Assembly: GCA_021793135.1 (NCBI GenBank)
Contig: JAJYTI010000005.1
Coordinates: 1-25,986, forward strand
DNA: 25,986 bases
Origin: Bacteroidota bacterium
GTDB lineage: Bacteria > Bacteroidota > Bacteroidia > Flavobacteriales > Flavobacteriaceae
Direction of reading: 5' to 3'
The position numbers and the translations under genes are program-made. The notes below the pieces were generated by a model that worked only from the letters and a program-made list of their open reading frames with translations, was not told the origin of the DNA and ran no database searches. Of the stretch, positions 23,941 through 25,986 are shown piece after piece. Positions within the stretch are counted from its first letter, which is position 1; the number at the start of each line of letters is the position of its first letter.

Positions 23941-24789
23941 ATGAAGGTATTTAACGACAAAGTATCGTTACAAAAAGCCATCGCACCCATGCGTGCAAAC
24001 GGCACAATAGGCTTTGTTCCCACGATGGGAGCTCTGCATCAAGGCCATTTAGCGCTTATAAAACAAGCTGCTTTAGAAAATCCTTGTACAGTGGTTAGTA
24101 TATTTGTTAACCCTACCCAATTTAATAACCCTAACGATTTGGAAGCATACCCTCGAACGTTAGACGCCGATGTAGCTTTAATTAAATCGAATATTGGTGA
24201 AAATGTAGTGGTTTTTGCGCCTACTGTTTCAGAAATGTACGACGAAAAGTTATCTACTGAGAAATTTAATTTCGAAGGATTGGACCAGCAGATGGAAGGT
24301 GCTTTTAGACCAGGTCATTTTGATGGTGTAGGCACTATTGTATCTAAGCTTTTTGAATTGGTAAAACCCGATCGTGCATATTTCGGTGAAAAAGATTTTC
24401 AACAACTACAAATCATTCGTAAACTTGTAAGCTTGAAAAAAATGCAAGTAGAGATTGTAGGATGCCCCATTGTACGAACAGAATCTGGTTTAGCTAGAAG
24501 TTCTAGAAACCAACTGCTTAGTGAAGAAGAAAGAAACCAAGCAAGCATAATTTATCGTGTTCTAAATGAAGTGAAGAAAAGGTTTTCTGGAACGAATATT
24601 GCTGAACTAAAACAGTATGTAGAAGAGAGCTTTGCATCGCATACATTATTTCGATTGGATTATTTCGAAATTACGGATGAAGCAACTTTACATCCTATAA
24701 AAGAATATGACAAGCAACAAAACTATAGAGCATTCATAGCCGTTTACGCTGGAGATGTGCGACTTATAGACAATATGCAATTAAATTAA
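23941..24789 (+). CDS. panC: Pantothenate synthetase
   Basis: 282 residues from the ATG at 23941 (MKVFNDKVSLQKAIAPMRAN); the frame is open 32 codons upstream but that part lies over the divergent promoter region and does not match the family. Joins pantoate and beta-alanine with ATP. Marks: PTMGALHQGH (27-36, the HIGH-type ATP motif), FVNPTQFNNPNDLEAYPRT, RPGHFDGVGTIVSKLF, YFGEKDFQQL and the RSSRNQLL loop. With panD next it makes the vitamin B5 branch to CoA. Confidence 0.97.
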   Translation: MKVFNDKVSLQKAIAPMRANGTIGFVPTMGALHQGHLALIKQAALENPCTVVSIFVNPTQFNNPNDLEAYPRTLDADVALIKSNIGENVVVFAPTVSEMYDEKLSTEKFNFEGLDQQMEGAFRPGHFDGVGTIVSKLFELVKPDRAYFGEKDFQQLQIIRKLVSLKKMQVEIVGCPIVRTESGLARSSRNQLLSEEERNQASIIYRVLNEVKKRFSGTNIAELKQYVEESFASHTLFRLDYFEITDEATLHPIKEYDKQQNYRAFIAVYAGDVRLIDNMQLN

Positions 24790-24801
24790 TACCTTTGCGC
24801 T

Positions 24802-25152
24802 ATGCAAATACACGTAGTAAAATCTAAAATTCACCGTGTGAAGGTTACCGGTGCCGACCTCAATTATATAGGAAGTATTACTATTGATGAGGATTTAATG
24901 GATGCTGCTAATATTATTCAAGGCGAAAAAGTACAAATCGTCAATAATAATAATGGAGAGCGACTGGAGACATATGCTATCCCCGGACCTAGAGGCTCGG
25001 GCGAAATCACACTAAACGGTGCTGCAGCAAGAAAAGTTGCAAAAGGCGATATTCTTATTCTTATTACTTATGCAATAATGGATATAGAAAAAGCTAAAAC
25101 TTTTAAACCCGCCCTACTCTTCCCAGACGAAGAAACTAATTTACTCAAGTAA
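24802..25152 (+). CDS. panD: Aspartate 1-decarboxylase proenzyme
   Basis: 116 residues. The proenzyme self-cleaves at G24-S25 (YIGSITID), turning S25 into the pyruvoyl group that decarboxylates aspartate to beta-alanine, the substrate of PanC. N-terminal MQIHVVKSKIHRVKVTGADL and GRTT-like ITLNGAAARKVAKGDILILITYA match the family. It lies 12 bases after panC and 2 bases before the next gene, so the three form an operon. Confidence 0.98.
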   Translation: MQIHVVKSKIHRVKVTGADLNYIGSITIDEDLMDAANIIQGEKVQIVNNNNGERLETYAIPGPRGSGEITLNGAAARKVAKGDILILITYAIMDIEKAKTFKPALLFPDEETNLLK

Positions 25153-25154
25153 AA

Positions 25155-25986
25155 GTGCCTAAACTCTGGAGCAAAACCTTAAAAATATTTTTACCTATCG
25201 CCATTGGAATTTTACTGGTGATATATTCTTATTCTAGATTTAGCCAAGAGCAACTAGACGAAATCCGCATACATTTTATAGAAGCCAAATATGGCTATGT
25301 ATTACTTTCTGTGTTATTCGGAACATTAAGTACTGTAGTGCGTGCGTATCGTTGGACGTTTTTGGCTAAACCTTTAGGATACAGACCTACTTTTACCAAT
25401 AGTTTTCTCGCACTTAATTGCGCCTACTTACTAAACCTAGCCATTCCTAGAGGTGGAGAGGTATCGCGAGCAGTTCTTTTAGACAAATATGAAGGTATTC
25501 CATTTCAAAAAGGATTTGGAACCATTATCACTGAACGCATTGTAGATTTAATCTTTTTATTAGGTTTTACTCTTGCCGCTACTTTTATTAAAGCAGAAGT
25601 ATTATTCGATTATTTCTTACAGATTATCCCAATTAAAAAATTAAGTACTCTTGCAATAATCGGAGGAGCAGGAATTCTCATTTTATGGTTAATTCTTCGC
25701 AATACAAAGGGAAAAATAATCGGCAAAATAAAAAACTTCCTGAACGGATTAAAAGAAGGGATATGGAGTATTTCTAAAATGGAAAATAAATGGTCCTTTT
25801 TATTCCACAGTTGCCTTATCTGGATTTTATATGTAGCTGCTTTTTACAGCTGCATCTTTGCCTTTGAACAAACCGAAAATATTGCTTTAAGCACTATGCT
25901 TCTAGCCTTTGTTGCTGGAAGTTTTGCCGTAGCATTTACCAATAGCGGTTTTGGTTCTTACCCTCTTTTTGTAGCAGAGATCGGAA
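25155..25986 (+). CDS. Lysylphosphatidylglycerol synthase-type (flippase-like) membrane protein, 3' end outside window
   Basis: 277 codons are visible and the frame is still open at the window end. Start is GTG at 25155 (MPKLWSKTLKIFLPIAIGIL): an in-frame TAA at 25137-25139 leaves no ATG before it. Several membrane spans and the marks VRAYRWTFLAKPLG, AYLLNLAIPRGGEVSRAVLL and TERIVDLIFLLG match the LPG synthase transmembrane family (UPF0104, AglD/YbhN-like). Members include MprF-type flippases and many of unknown function. The coupling to panD (2-base gap) is an operon arrangement I recall from other Flavobacteriaceae. Confidence 0.9.
   Translation, partial: MPKLWSKTLKIFLPIAIGILLVIYSYSRFSQEQLDEIRIHFIEAKYGYVLLSVLFGTLSTVVRAYRWTFLAKPLGYRPTFTNSFLALNCAYLLNLAIPRGGEVSRAVLLDKYEGIPFQKGFGTIITERIVDLIFLLGFTLAATFIKAEVLFDYFLQIIPIKKLSTLAIIGGAGILILWLILRNTKGKIIGKIKNFLNGLKEGIWSISKMENKWSFLFHSCLIWILYVAAFYSCIFAFEQTENIALSTMLLAFVAGSFAVAFTNSGFGSYPLFVAEIG

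Noticed and set aside
24790..24797. TACCTTTG matching TAnnTTTG just before panD
   Set aside because: No -33 box; it would place the transcription start at the panD ATG, and panD fits an operon with panC.
1..25986. tRNA, rRNA, CRISPR, insertion sequence or prophage
   Set aside because: None seen by reading both strands; gene content and codon use look uniform and chromosomal.

Overview
The window reads as a low-GC chromosomal segment of a member of the Bacteroidota, most likely a marine Flavobacteriaceae. Evidence: gliding-motility genes gldE and gldD in the order mutY-ssb-gldE-gldD, promoters of the Bacteroidota type (TTG/TTTG, spacer 18-21, TAnnTTTG), little Shine-Dalgarno signal before starts, atpDC separated from the other ATP synthase genes, a DUF4270 lipoprotein beside a short GlgA-like protein and panC, and a bL21 with a C-terminal extension. 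No tRNA, rRNA, insertion sequence, prophage or CRISPR array was seen. This is mainly core genome.

Layout. 1-1948: the 3' end of a hybrid histidine kinase (receiver plus HPt) converges on an NtrC-type sigma-54 activator, the two stop codons sharing CTAG. 1949-2392: a 444-base gap with a strong minus-strand terminator preceded by foldable hairpins, a candidate small RNA. 2393-4282 (minus): ribosylnicotinamide kinase and PnuC (NAD salvage) and an Sfp-type phosphopantetheinyl transferase, divergent from ahcY (4390-5706). 5795-7386 (minus): a DUF3332 lipoprotein, then rplU-rpmA with a clear promoter and a structured leader. 7745-11157 (plus): two secreted M16 proteins, one with the zinc motif and one without. 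11225-15598 (minus): a TraB/Tiki-like lipoprotein, gldD, gldE, ssb and mutY. 15722-18488 (plus): HU, a 31-residue very basic protein, RNase G with a hairpin-rich leader, and recX. 18561-21078 (minus): a GNAT acetyltransferase, atpC and atpD. 21395-23820 (minus): DUF4270 lipoprotein and a GlgA-like protein lacking the catalytic loop and second domain. 23941-25986 (plus): panC, panD and the start of an LPG-synthase-type membrane protein cut by the window end.

Functional groups are translation (rplU, rpmA, small basic protein, rng), envelope and gliding (gldD, gldE, lipoproteins, M16 pair), cofactors (pnuC/kinase, panC/panD, PPTase, ahcY), DNA maintenance (mutY, ssb, hup, recX) and energy (atpDC). 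I saw no clear new multi-gene defence or mobile system. The points most worth a second look are the candidate RNA at 2021-2190, the rng leader and its missing zinc-link cysteines, the bL21-HhH fusion, the degenerate GlgA-like protein with a palindrome in its leader, and the 31-residue basic protein.
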